Shown here piece after piece: positions 34,508 to 43,222 of a DNA stretch of 64,000 nt. The DNA is taken from positions 1 to 64,000 of the forward strand of contig NZ_JAAVVC010000016.1 of assembly GCF_018449725.1 (NCBI RefSeq), read 5' to 3'. This DNA comes from Pseudomonas sp. dw_612 (GTDB taxonomy: Bacteria; Pseudomonadota; Gammaproteobacteria; Pseudomonadales; Pseudomonadaceae). Under the pieces are notes generated by a model. That model searched no databases. It was given only the letters and a program-made list of their open reading frames with translations, and had not been told where the DNA came from. A program made the translations under genes and the position numbers. Every line of letters starts with the position of its first letter. Within the stretch, counting starts at the first letter, position 1.

Positions 34508-36708
34508 TGACTACCTTTACCAAGCCAATGGGGCAACCGCTGGACCGGGTCGACGGTCATCTTAAAGTCACCGGTCAGGCGCGTTATGCGGGAGAGTTTC
34601 CCGAGGATGGCCTGCTGCATGGCAGTGTTGTTTCCAGTCGCATCGCCTGCGGTCGCGTGATCAACATTGACGCGAGCAAAGCCCTCGCGTTGCCGGGCGT
34701 AATCGCGGTAATCGATCACACCAACCGCCCGAAGATCGCCAGTTATGACAAGGATTATGAAGACGCCGACTCGGCGGACGGCTCGCCGTTCCGGCCGTTG
34801 TACAACGATCGAGTGCTGTACAGCGGTCAGCCGTTGGCACTGGTGGTGGCGGATAACCTGGAGCTGGCGCGCCATGCCGGTTCATTGATCACGGTTGAAT
34901 ACGAGACCGAACCTCATCAGACCGATCTGCTGATCCTGCAAGGCGAAGCCCATCCCGCACCCGCCGAACTGCCCAAACCCCGTGGGAATTTTCAGGCCGA
35001 GTTCGCTGGCGCGGCCATGAGCCTCGATTTGAACTACAGCACACCCATCGAACACCACAACCCGATGGAACCCCACGCCAGTACGGTGCTGTATCAACCC
35101 GATGGCAGTCTGCATATCCACGACAAGACCCAGGGCCCACAGAACTGTCAGTCTTATGTGCAAAAGGTCTTCGGCCTGGAGAAAGCGCAGGTCAGAATTT
35201 TTGCTGCGTATGTCGGCGGCGCCTTCGGTTCCGGCCTGCGCCCGCAGTATCAACTGCCGCTGGCGGTGATGGCGGCACTACACCTCAAACGCTCGGTGCG
35301 CGTGACGTTGACCCGGCAACAGATGTTCACGTTCGGCTATCGCCCCCGTACCTTGCAGCGTCTGCAATTAGGCGCGGCGGCCAACGGGCGCTTGCTCGCG
35401 GTGGCGCATACCGCCATCGGCCAGACCGCGCGTTTCGAGGATTTCACCGAGCACGTGGTGGAGTGGAGCGGCATGCTCTATCACTGCGACAACGTGCAAC
35501 TGACCTACAAATTGCTGCCACTGGACGTGTTCACCCCACTGGACATGCGGGCGCCGGGCGCGGCACTGGGGCTGATGGGTCTGGAGTGTGCGATGGATGA
35601 ACTGGCCTGCGCGCTGGCCATCGACCCGGTGCAACTGCGCCTGATCAATTATGCCGAGCGCAATCAGAACGAAGACAAACCGTACTCCAGCAAAGAACTG
35701 CGCGAGTGTTACGCCCAGGGCGCCAAACGTTTTGGCTGGGAATCGCGCAACCCTGAACCGCGCAGCATGCGCCAGGGCCGGCAGTTGGTCGGTTGGGGCA
35801 TGGCCGGTGGCGTCTGGGAAGCGATGCAGCAGAAGGCCAGTGCCAAGGCCTCACTCGATCACCACGGCCGTCTCACCGTCAGCAGCGCCACCACCGATAT
35901 CGGCACCGGGACTTACACGGTGATGACGCAAATCGCCGCGCAAGCGTCAGGCGTTTCGCTGAAGGATGTCACCTTTGTCCTCGGCGACTCTTCATTGCCG
36001 ACCGCGCCGTTGCAGGGCGGATCGTTCACGGTGTCGTCGGTTGGCACGGCGGTGCAGCAGGCCTGCGAAGCCTTGCAGGACAAACTGCTCGCCGTGGCGC
36101 GGCAAACGTCGCCGGCCTTCAGTAGCGTGACGTCGGAGCAGGCGGTGTTCGAAGACGGGCAGCTGTCATTCGAGGAGGCCCGTATCCCGTTGGCCGATCT
36201 GGTCCGGGACAGCGGCGAAGACGCGATTGAGGTTCAAGTCGACGCCGAGCCGGATAAAAAACGCGAAGCCTACGCCACAGCGACTCATTCGGCGGTGTTC
36301 GTCGAAGTCTTGGTGGATGAGGATTTGGGCACGGTGAAGGTCAATCGAGTGGTCAGCGCGATTGCCGCTGGGCGGGTGGTCAATCCGAAAATGGCCCGCA
36401 GTCAGATTCTCGGCGGCGTGGTGTGGGGTATCGGCATGGCGCTGCACGAGGAGACACAAACCGACCATGCGTTGGGTCGCCACATGAATCACAGCCTGGC
36501 CGAGTACCACATCCCGGTAAACGCCGATATCGGCGAGATTGACGTGCTGTTTGTCGAAGAACACGACGAGATCGTCAACGCCCTCGGTTCCAAGGGCGTC
36601 GGCGAGATCGGTATCGTCGGGGTGGCGGCAGCGGTGGCCAATGCGATCTATCACGCCACCGGCAAACGGGTGCGGGATTTCCCCATCACCCTGGATAAAT
36701 TGCTCTAG
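34507..36708 (+). CDS. Molybdoenzyme large subunit (PaoC/YagR-like aldehyde oxidoreductase)
   Basis: A 733-residue molybdopterin-cytosine-dinucleotide-type catalytic subunit, starting at ATG 34507 within the previous stop (ATGA). The xanthine-oxidase-family landmarks are QPLDRVDGHLKVTGQARYAGE, EHHNPMEPHAST, YVGGAFGSGLRPQ, RAPGAALGLMGLE and, near the C-terminus, the catalytic Glu in GSKGVGEIGIVG. PaoABC oxidises aromatic aldehydes to acids as detoxification. The XdhC-like chaperone gene paoD that usually follows is missing: the next gene is a convergent MFS transporter whose stop codon overlaps this one. Substrate here is inferred from the family. Confidence 0.93.
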   Translation: MTTFTKPMGQPLDRVDGHLKVTGQARYAGEFPEDGLLHGSVVSSRIACGRVINIDASKALALPGVIAVIDHTNRPKIASYDKDYEDADSADGSPFRPLYNDRVLYSGQPLALVVADNLELARHAGSLITVEYETEPHQTDLLILQGEAHPAPAELPKPRGNFQAEFAGAAMSLDLNYSTPIEHHNPMEPHASTVLYQPDGSLHIHDKTQGPQNCQSYVQKVFGLEKAQVRIFAAYVGGAFGSGLRPQYQLPLAVMAALHLKRSVRVTLTRQQMFTFGYRPRTLQRLQLGAAANGRLLAVAHTAIGQTARFEDFTEHVVEWSGMLYHCDNVQLTYKLLPLDVFTPLDMRAPGAALGLMGLECAMDELACALAIDPVQLRLINYAERNQNEDKPYSSKELRECYAQGAKRFGWESRNPEPRSMRQGRQLVGWGMAGGVWEAMQQKASAKASLDHHGRLTVSSATTDIGTGTYTVMTQIAAQASGVSLKDVTFVLGDSSLPTAPLQGGSFTVSSVGTAVQQACEALQDKLLAVARQTSPAFSSVTSEQAVFEDGQLSFEEARIPLADLVRDSGEDAIEVQVDAEPDKKREAYATATHSAVFVEVLVDEDLGTVKVNRVVSAIAAGRVVNPKMARSQILGGVVWGIGMALHEETQTDHALGRHMNHSLAEYHIPVNADIGEIDVLFVEEHDEIVNALGSKGVGEIGIVGVAAAVANAIYHATGKRVRDFPITLDKLL

Positions 36709-37943
36709 ACCTTGGCCTCTTCCACCGCGACGTGCATACGGTCGCGGTTGGCCAGGGTCGGGAACAGTTTGATCCAGGTCCCGGTCACCACCAGCGTGCC
36801 GATACCACCCATGACCACGGCCGGCACCGTGCCGAACCAATGGGCGGTGAGGCCGGATTCGAACTCGCCCAACTGGTTCGAGGCGCCGATGAACAGACCG
36901 TTCACGGCGCTGACCCGGCCGCGCATTTCGTCCGGGGTTTCCAGTTGCACGAAGGACGCACGGATCACCATGCTGATCATGTCCGCCGCGCCCAGCACTA
37001 CGAGCACCGCCAGGGAGAACCAGAATGACGTGGACAGGCCGAAGGCGATGGTCGCCACGCCGAAGATGCCCACAGCGGTAAACATCACCCGTCCGACTTT
37101 GCGCTCCACGGCGAACCGCGCGAGGAACAGCGACATTAACAATGCGCCCACCGCCGGCGCCGAACGCAGCAGGCCGAGGCCCCAAGGGCCGGTCAGCAGA
37201 ATATCCTTGGCGAACACCGGCAGCAGCGCCGTCGCGCCACCCAGCAGGACGGCGAACAGGTCCAGGGATATCGCCCCGAGGATGTCCGGGCGGCTGCGAA
37301 TGAAACGGATACCGGCCAGCAGCGAATCCATGGTTGCCTTGCCCTTGTTCAACGGCGTCTGCCGCGCGGGCAGGTTGAGCATCAAGCAACAGGCGATGAT
37401 GTACAGCACCACCGTCGGGCCATAGACCCACACGCTGCCGAAGGCGTACAGCAAACCGCCGAGCGCAGGCGCCACGATGGTCGCGGATTGCTGCGCCGAT
37501 TGCGCGGCGGCCACGGCGCGGGGAAATAAGGCGCTGGGTACGATGCTCGGCAGCAGGGCCTGGGTGGTCGGCATCTCGAAGGAGCGCGCGGCACCGAGCA
37601 GGAAGGCGAGGATGAAGATCATCTCCCGGGTGACGTGATCGGTGGCGCTGCCAATGGCCAGAGACAGGGCGATCAGGGCTTGCAGGGACTGGCAGATCGC
37701 CGCGACCTTGCGCCGGTCATAACGGTCCGCGACATGCCCGGTGTGCAGCATAAATAGCACCCGTGGGGCGAACTCGACCAAACCCACCAGGCCCAGGTCC
37801 AGCACGTTGCCGGTCAACTGGTACAGGTTCCAGCCGATGGCCACGGTGAGCATCTGGAAACCGCTGGCGGTAAACACCCGGGCCAGCCAGAACGCAATGA
37901 AAGGACGGTGGTGACGTAACAGCAGGGGCGCTTGGCTGGGCAT
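36705..37943 (-). CDS. MFS transporter (EntS/MFS_3-like)
   Basis: A 412-residue, 12-helix facilitator. I set the start at ATG 37943 (MPSQAPLLLRHHRPFIAFWLA); a TTG at 37997 gives a longer leader without a good site. The MFS_3/EntS pattern is seen in FTASGFQMLTVAIGWNLYQLTG, the loop motif GHVADRYDRRKV, and ARSFEMPTTQALLPSIVP. Such proteins export siderophores or drugs. The stop codon overlaps that of the molybdoenzyme large subunit on the opposite strand (CTAG), so the two transcripts converge directly. Substrate is unknown. Confidence 0.88.
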   Translation of the reverse strand: MPSQAPLLLRHHRPFIAFWLARVFTASGFQMLTVAIGWNLYQLTGNVLDLGLVGLVEFAPRVLFMLHTGHVADRYDRRKVAAICQSLQALIALSLAIGSATDHVTREMIFILAFLLGAARSFEMPTTQALLPSIVPSALFPRAVAAAQSAQQSATIVAPALGGLLYAFGSVWVYGPTVVLYIIACCLMLNLPARQTPLNKGKATMDSLLAGIRFIRSRPDILGAISLDLFAVLLGGATALLPVFAKDILLTGPWGLGLLRSAPAVGALLMSLFLARFAVERKVGRVMFTAVGIFGVATIAFGLSTSFWFSLAVLVVLGAADMISMVIRASFVQLETPDEMRGRVSAVNGLFIGASNQLGEFESGLTAHWFGTVPAVVMGGIGTLVVTGTWIKLFPTLANRDRMHVAVEEAKV

Positions 37944-38059
37944 CTGAAGGCTGGTCTTGAGCGGGGAAGGGTCGAGATTATCACCAAGCTGTAACAAGAA
38001 GTTGCGCTGACAAAAAATTTAGGTAGCTAGGCACCTATCCCGAAATCACCGGAATCCCT

Positions 38060-38150
38060 CTGTGGCAGCGGGCTTGCTCGCGAAAGCGGTGGGTCAGGCA
38101 AATGGATATCGACTGCCACGCCGCCTTCGCGAGCAAGCTCGCTCACACAG
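38060..38150. repeat. REP doublet, class A (degenerate)
   Basis: GTGGCAGCGGGCTTGCTCGC left arm and GCGAGCAAGCTCGCTCACAC right arm, each with mismatches. In the 488-bp gap upstream of cioA, which otherwise holds the ANR box and promoter. Confidence 0.9.
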
Positions 38151-38252
38151 GGGATGTGTTGCTGCTGATTGCCAAACCGCTGAGGCAACCTGTCACGCGT
38201 CAAAAGACCACACCGTCCATCGTCAAAAATGGGACTACTCTTTCAACGTTGC

Positions 38253-38266
38253 TTGATCCAGATCAA
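38253..38266 (+). promoter_or_regulatory. ANR/FNR box upstream of cioAB
   Basis: TTGATCCAGATCAA is a perfect match to the FNR/ANR consensus TTGAT-N4-ATCAA. It lies 166 bp before the cioA start. A possible -10 (TACGTT, 38311-38316) would put the box near -61. ANR is known to control cio genes in P. aeruginosa; here the direction of control is not visible. Confidence 0.85.
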
Positions 38267-38431
38267 TACCCCACAAGGAATTGATCCGGCGGCCAGACGG
38301 CCAGACTCCCTACGTTGTGATGTTTTTAAAAAAAGAACGAATTGGAATTCGCCACACTCCATATCCGTGGGGGCAGAGTGGGTGCAGGGTTATAAGCCCT
38401 TCAGCCGGTATTACCTGACAGAGGAAGACTT

Positions 38432-39874
38432 ATGTTCGGTTTGGAGGCACTTGATCTCGCCCGGATGCAGTTCGCGTTCACCATTTCGTTCCACATCCTG
38501 TTCCCGGCCATCACCATTGGCCTGGCGAGTTACCTGGCGGTACTCGAAGGCCTGTGGCTCAAAACCCACAACGACACTTACCGCGATCTGTACCACTTCT
38601 GGTCGAAGATCTTTGCCGTGAACTTCGGCATGGGCGTGGTCTCCGGCCTCGTCATGGCCTATCAGTTCGGCACCAACTGGAGCCGCTTCTCGGACTTCGC
38701 CGGCTCCGTCACCGGGCCGCTGCTGACCTATGAAGTGCTCACCGCCTTCTTCCTCGAAGCCGGTTTCCTCGGCGTCATGCTGTTCGGCTGGAACAAGGTC
38801 GGCCGCAAGCTGCACTTCTTCGCCACGGTCATGGTAGCCATCGGGACGCTGATCTCGACCTTCTGGATTCTCGCCTCCAACAGTTGGATGCAAACCCCGC
38901 AGGGCTACGAAATCGTTAACGGTCAGGTCATCCCGACGGACTGGCTGGCGGTGATCTTCAACCCGTCGTTCCCGTACCGCCTGCTGCACATGTCCACCGC
39001 CGCGTTTGTGGCGACGGCGTTCTTCGTCGGTTCCTCGGCGGCGTGGCACTTGCTGCGTGGCAAAGACAACCCGGCGATCCGCACCATGTTGTCGATGGCG
39101 ATGTGGATGGCGTTGATCGTCGCGCCGATCCAGGCGGTCATCGGCGACTTCCACGGCCTCAATACCCTTGAGCATCAACCGGCGAAAATCGCCGCAATCG
39201 AAGGCCACTGGGAAAACGTCGGCGATGAACCGACCCCGCTGATCCTGTTCGGCTGGCCGGACATGAAAGCCGAGAAGACCAAATTTGCAGTAGAAATCCC
39301 GTACCTGGGCAGTCTGATCCTGACTCACTCGCTGGATAAACAAGTGCCGGCGCTCAAGGAATTCCCGCCTGAAGACCGGCCGAATTCGACCATCGTGTTC
39401 TGGTCGTTCCGGATCATGGTTGGCCTGGGCTTCCTGATGATCTTCACCGGTTTGTGGAGCCTGTGGCTGCGCAAGAGCGACAAGCTCTATACCTCGCGAC
39501 CGTTCCTGTACCTGGCGTTGTGGATGGGCCCGTCCGGCCTGATCGCGATCCTGGCGGGCTGGTTCACCACGGAAATCGGCCGTCAGCCGTGGGTCGTCTA
39601 CGGCTTGATGCGCACGGCGGATGCGTCCTCCAATCACAGCTTCGTGCAGATGAGCATTACGTTGGTGTTGTTCGTGGTGGTGTATTTCGCGCTGTTCGGC
39701 ACCGGTCTGGGCTACATGATGCGGCTGGTGCGCAAAGGGCCGAAGATCGACGAAGGCAAGGAAACCAACGAGGGTGGACCTGGCAAGAAACGCACGCCGT
39801 CCCGTCCGCTGTCCGCAGCTGACGATGATGACGCCGACAGTGACCACAGCCACAGCCTGACCAAGGAGATTTGA
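38432..39874 (+). CDS. cioA: Cyanide-insensitive quinol oxidase subunit I
   Basis: A 480-residue bd-type oxidase subunit in the inner membrane that oxidises quinol and reduces oxygen to water. Heme ligands are visible: H21 (ISFHILFP) and H186 (RLLHMSTAA), with E101 and E109 near the di-heme site and a candidate Met in FWSFRIMVG. The quinol-loop signature GDFHGLNTLEHQPAKIAAIEG is present but the Q-loop is short, the mark of the CioA type. The C-terminus is a polar Asp/Ser/His tail. Ribosome site GAGGAAG precedes ATG 38432. It heads an operon with cioB and a DUF2474 gene, under an ANR box. Confidence 0.95.
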   Translation: MFGLEALDLARMQFAFTISFHILFPAITIGLASYLAVLEGLWLKTHNDTYRDLYHFWSKIFAVNFGMGVVSGLVMAYQFGTNWSRFSDFAGSVTGPLLTYEVLTAFFLEAGFLGVMLFGWNKVGRKLHFFATVMVAIGTLISTFWILASNSWMQTPQGYEIVNGQVIPTDWLAVIFNPSFPYRLLHMSTAAFVATAFFVGSSAAWHLLRGKDNPAIRTMLSMAMWMALIVAPIQAVIGDFHGLNTLEHQPAKIAAIEGHWENVGDEPTPLILFGWPDMKAEKTKFAVEIPYLGSLILTHSLDKQVPALKEFPPEDRPNSTIVFWSFRIMVGLGFLMIFTGLWSLWLRKSDKLYTSRPFLYLALWMGPSGLIAILAGWFTTEIGRQPWVVYGLMRTADASSNHSFVQMSITLVLFVVVYFALFGTGLGYMMRLVRKGPKIDEGKETNEGGPGKKRTPSRPLSAADDDDADSDHSHSLTKEI

Positions 39875-39877
39875 GTC

Positions 39878-40885
39878 ATGGGTATTGATCTTCCGCTGAT
39901 CTGGGCCGTGATCATCATCTTCGGCATCATGATGTACGTGGTCATGGACGGTTTCGACCTGGGGATCGGGATTCTCTTCCCCTTCATCCCGGGCAAGACT
40001 GACCGTGACGTGATGATGAACACTGTCGCACCGGTCTGGGACGGTAATGAAACCTGGCTGGTACTGGGCGGCGCGGCATTGTTCGGCGCCTTCCCGCTGG
40101 CTTATTCGGTGGTGCTGTCGGCGTTGTACCTGCCGTTGATTTTCATGCTGATAGGGCTGATCTTTCGCGGCGTGGCGTTCGAGTTCCGCTTCAAGGCCAA
40201 GGACGACAAGCGCCATCTGTGGGACAAGGCCTTTATTGGTGGTTCGGTCGCGGCAACCTTCTTCCAGGGCGTGGCGCTGGGGGCGTTTATCGATGGGTTG
40301 CCGGTGGTTAACCGACAGTTTGCCGGCGGTTCACTGGACTGGCTGACGCCGTTCACCCTGTTCTGCGGCGTAGCGCTGGTGGTGGCTTACGCACTGCTCG
40401 GCTGCACCTGGCTGATCATGAAGACCGAAGGCAAGTTGCAGGAGCAGATGCACGATCTGGCGCGGCCATTGGCGTTCGTGGTGTTGGCGGTGATCGGTAT
40501 CGTCAGCATCTGGACCCCGCTGGCCCATGCCGAAATCGCGGCGCGCTGGTTCACCCTGCCGAACCTGTTCTGGTTCCTGCCGGTGCCGATCCTGGTGCTG
40601 GTGACCATGTACGGTCTGATCCGCGCCGTGGCCCGCAACGCGCACTACACGCCGTTTTTGCTGACGCTGGTGTTGATCTTCCTCGGCTACAGCGGTTTGG
40701 GCATCAGCCTGTGGCCGAACATCGTGCCGCCGTCGATTTCAATCTGGGACGCCGCCGCACCGCCGCAAAGTCAGGGCTTCATGCTGGTGGGCACGCTGTT
40801 CATCATCCCGTTCATCCTGGGCTACACCTTCTGGAGCTACTACGTGTTCCGCGGCAAGGTCACCCATGAAGACGGTTACCACTAG
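39878..40885 (+). CDS. cioB: Cyanide-insensitive quinol oxidase subunit II
   Basis: A 335-residue CydB-type subunit with eight or nine hydrophobic helices, starting three bases after the cioA stop behind AAGGAG. Landmarks are WAVIIIFGIMMYVVMDGFDLGIGILFPF at the N-terminus (two landmarks: the VMDGFDLG core), PVWDGNETWLVLGGAALF, and GYTFWSYYVFRGKV at the end. It supports assembly and the proton path of the oxidase. The family length is about 335-380. It is followed by 83 bp with a single REP arm and then the DUF2474 gene. Confidence 0.95.
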   Translation: MGIDLPLIWAVIIIFGIMMYVVMDGFDLGIGILFPFIPGKTDRDVMMNTVAPVWDGNETWLVLGGAALFGAFPLAYSVVLSALYLPLIFMLIGLIFRGVAFEFRFKAKDDKRHLWDKAFIGGSVAATFFQGVALGAFIDGLPVVNRQFAGGSLDWLTPFTLFCGVALVVAYALLGCTWLIMKTEGKLQEQMHDLARPLAFVVLAVIGIVSIWTPLAHAEIAARWFTLPNLFWFLPVPILVLVTMYGLIRAVARNAHYTPFLLTLVLIFLGYSGLGISLWPNIVPPSISIWDAAAPPQSQGFMLVGTLFIIPFILGYTFWSYYVFRGKVTHEDGYH

Positions 40886-40900
40886 CCCGCCGCCCTGAAA

Positions 40901-40927
40901 CTGTAGGAGCGAAGCTTGCTCGCGAAG
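40901..40927. repeat. Single REP arm, class A
   Basis: CTGTAGGAGCGAAGCTTGCTCGCGAA (shown in part: GCTTGCTCGCGAA) as a lone arm between cioB and the DUF2474 gene, with no inverted partner. Confidence 0.8.
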
Positions 40928-40968
40928 GCGTCATCAAAGGCGCCATCACTTCAAGAGAGGATTGTGTC

Positions 40969-41136
40969 ATGTCCACCAAACCTTCCCTGCACGACATCGA
41001 ACAGGCCGAAAAAAAGCCGCTGTGGCAGCGGCTCGGATGGCTGGCGATGATCTGGACCGGCAGCGTCGTGGCGCTGTTTATCGTGGCCAGCCTGATGCGC
41101 ATGTTCATGAATGCCGCCGGCCTGACCACCCACTGA
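40969..41136 (+). CDS. DUF2474 small membrane subunit of the Cio oxidase
   Basis: A 55-residue protein not obvious from length-filtered gene calling. It starts at ATG 40969 after GAGAGG and ends at TGA 41134-41136. It begins MSTKPSLHDIEQAEKKPLWQ, then has one membrane helix (WLAMIWTGSVVALFIVASLM), followed by a short tail MRMFMNAAGLTTH. DUF2474 proteins sit behind cioAB in many proteobacteria and are regarded as CydX-like stabilising subunits. The position behind cioB and before a terminator fits. The role is inferred from family and context. Confidence 0.88.
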   Translation: MSTKPSLHDIEQAEKKPLWQRLGWLAMIWTGSVVALFIVASLMRMFMNAAGLTTH

Positions 41137-41177
41137 AACACCGAGATTCCCATCCCGTGCCTTGTGGCACGGCCTCA

Positions 41178-41202
41178 ACCCTCCTGACGGAGGGTTTTTT
41201 TT
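41178..41202 (+). terminator. Rho-independent terminator of the cio operon
   Basis: CCCTCC TGAC GGAGGG followed by eight T (41179-41202), about 42 bp after the DUF2474 stop. There is no T tract on the other strand, so it serves only the plus strand. Confidence 0.92.
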
Positions 41203-41209
41203 GTCCGGG

Positions 41210-42334
41210 TTATTTGCGTGCCTTGAGAATCACGAATTTCGGTGTGGCCGCCACTTGCTCGACACCACGGAACAGCCGCGCCAGTTTGCTGTGATAACCC
41301 AAGTGACGGTTGCCGACGATGTACAACGCACCGCCGACCACCAGCGCCTCTCGGGCCTGCTGGAACATCCGCCAGGCGAGAAAGTCGCCGACCACTTGTT
41401 GCTGGTGAAACGGCGGATTGCACAGCACCACATCCAGGGATTGCGGTTCTTGACCGGCCAGGCCATCGCCGGCGCGTACGATCACTTCCCGCTCACCCAG
41501 CGCCGCGCGCCAGTTTTCGCTGGCCGATTGCACCGCCATGAAGGACTCGTCTACCAGCGTGTAATGCGCTTCAGGGTTGTGCAGGGCGCTGGCGATGGCC
41601 AGCACGCCGTTGCCACACCCGAGATCCGCCACCCGCGCCGTGCCAAGGTTTTTCGGCAGATGCGGCAGGAACGCCCGGGTGCCGATGTCCAGGCCTTCGC
41701 GGCAGAAAACGTTGGCGTGGTTGAGCAGTTCGATCGCGGGCTCGTCGAGCAAATAGCGGGACGGGTAGGGCGAGGCGGACGGTGCTTTGGCTTCCGGGAT
41801 GGCGATCAGCAACCGCGCCTTCTTCACCGCCAACGAGGCTTGCACCGGGCCGATATAGCGCTCCAGCAAGTCCCCGGCGGCGCGGGGCAGATGCTTGACC
41901 ATCGCCGCCGCAATCACTTGGGCGCCCGGCGCCAGTTGGCCTTGCAGGCGAATCAATTGCTCTTCCAGCAACGCGAGCGTCTTCGGTACCCGAATCAACA
42001 CCCGGTCAAACGGCCCGACAAACGCTTCACTGGCCGGCACGCTCGGTACCGCGTCGAACGCCTGACCGTTGCGGATCAAATTCTTTTCCAGCCCCTGAAA
42101 GGCCAGGAACGAGTCGCCACTGCTGATAACCCGAACCTTGCCCGCCAGGCTGGCGGCCAATGCGCCAAAACTGTCGTTGAGCACCAGCACTCGAGCATCG
42201 GCCGCCGGTTGCTGCTCGGCCAGATGATTGAGCAGGTACTCGTCGGCGGCATCGAAGGCTTGCAGCGGTTCGTTCTGCTGTTCGGGCTGGCGGATCAGGT
42301 CGAGTTGGGCGAAAGGTGTTTCGAGCAGGGGCAT
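41210..42334 (-). CDS. rlmG: 23S rRNA (guanine-1835-N2)-methyltransferase RlmG
   Basis: A 374-residue duplicated MTS-domain methyltransferase starting at ATG 42334 (MPLLETPFAQLDLIR). The N-terminal half is a degenerate copy without a SAM site; the C-terminal half is active, with the SAM loop DLGCGNGVLAIASAL and the catalytic motif NPPFHQQ. It modifies G1835 of 23S rRNA in the large subunit. The RsmC/RlmG family is told apart by the start AFDAADEYLLNHL. It lies downstream of the LuxR solo gene on the same strand, 168 bp away. Confidence 0.9.
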   Translation of the reverse strand: MPLLETPFAQLDLIRQPEQQNEPLQAFDAADEYLLNHLAEQQPAADARVLVLNDSFGALAASLAGKVRVISSGDSFLAFQGLEKNLIRNGQAFDAVPSVPASEAFVGPFDRVLIRVPKTLALLEEQLIRLQGQLAPGAQVIAAAMVKHLPRAAGDLLERYIGPVQASLAVKKARLLIAIPEAKAPSASPYPSRYLLDEPAIELLNHANVFCREGLDIGTRAFLPHLPKNLGTARVADLGCGNGVLAIASALHNPEAHYTLVDESFMAVQSASENWRAALGEREVIVRAGDGLAGQEPQSLDVVLCNPPFHQQQVVGDFLAWRMFQQAREALVVGGALYIVGNRHLGYHSKLARLFRGVEQVAATPKFVILKARK

Positions 42335-42502
42335 GGGGCGGGGGCTCTGGATAATCAACGGGTGTCCCGCGGCCCTGGGGCGATGTAGCGGGCGGAACCG
42401 ACCGAGTGGACTGCGCCGTGAGGTTTCTTACGACATCACTCTGGAGGGATCGCAAATGGTACGTTTTTTTCTGTGGGATTACTCGCAGGTTTTCGAGGGC
42501 TT

Positions 42503-43222
42503 TCAGATGATGTTGACCCTGACCGCTTTGATCACGGCGGCAGTTTTGTTGCAGACCCCGAGTTTCTCGATGGCCCGGTGCACATGGAAATTCACCGTGC
42601 GCTCGCTAAGGCTGAGGATCAGGGCAATCTCGTACGCGGTCTTGCCATCGGCCGATAGCTTCAGTACCTCGACTTCGCGGGGCGATAAGTGCGGTGCACT
42701 GGGTATTTTTGCGCTTTTGGGCAGGGCCTTGGCCGCGAGGCTGTGCAGATGGCGACTGATGAAAACCGTGAAACCGAGGTTTTCGTACAGCTCGTAAGCG
42801 GTAATTGGACAGTGGCTTCTGGCCAGGCTCAGGATGCTGCACAGACCGCTTTCTTCGTCGTGGGTCGATTGCGACCAACCGTGCTGCAATCCTTGATGTT
42901 GCAAGGCTTTCCATAGCGAGGGTGTCTTGGAAAAGACATCTTCAGTCCAGAGAATCGGTAACATCGAGTGCTTGCAATGAGCCACTATTGGATCTATGGC
43001 GTTAAATTTTTCTTGTTCATATTGCGTGTTCCAGTCAGGGGGGAAGTTGTTTCGGTTAAAAGTGTTGTTGTGAGCATTCGTTGATGTTGAAGTAATTGAA
43101 AAAGCACAGAATTTGAAGCCGAGGTTTTTAACGAAATTCAGAGCGATCTGGTAGGCAATATCAATTTCTTTGCTATATGACAGTTGGGTTAACTGTGACT
43201 CCTTCCATATTTCCATTTTCAT
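42503..43222 (-). CDS. LuxR-family solo with canonical AHL-binding pocket
   Basis: A 239-residue quorum-sensing-type regulator. The autoinducer domain (about 15-165) keeps the TraR/LuxR pocket residues with exact spacing: W64 and Y68 (DWNTQYEQ), D77-P78 (AIDPIV), W92 (ILWTED), and G115 (QHGWSQ). The LuxR HTH (about 172-235) is LSPREVEVLKLSADGKTAYEI with LSLSERTVNFHVHRAIEKLG. No luxI gene is in the window, so it is a solo. The gene is AT-richer than its neighbours, suggesting transfer. Start at 43222, or the second ATG at 43216, which has GGAG at a better distance. Confidence 0.92.
   Translation of the reverse strand: MKMEIWKESQLTQLSYSKEIDIAYQIALNFVKNLGFKFCAFSITSTSTNAHNNTFNRNNFPPDWNTQYEQEKFNAIDPIVAHCKHSMLPILWTEDVFSKTPSLWKALQHQGLQHGWSQSTHDEESGLCSILSLARSHCPITAYELYENLGFTVFISRHLHSLAAKALPKSAKIPSAPHLSPREVEVLKLSADGKTAYEIALILSLSERTVNFHVHRAIEKLGVCNKTAAVIKAVRVNII

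Noticed and set aside
38411..40216. A 601-codon open frame on the minus strand
   Set aside because: Antisense to cioA and the start of cioB. No domain, and composition is that of a shadow frame (H/R/D/Q-rich).
42456..42797. Plus-strand frame with a good ribosome site (GGAGGGATCGCAAATG) and a hydrophobic start
   Set aside because: After about 15 codons it runs antisense to the LuxR HTH and loses any membrane character. No homologue comes to mind.
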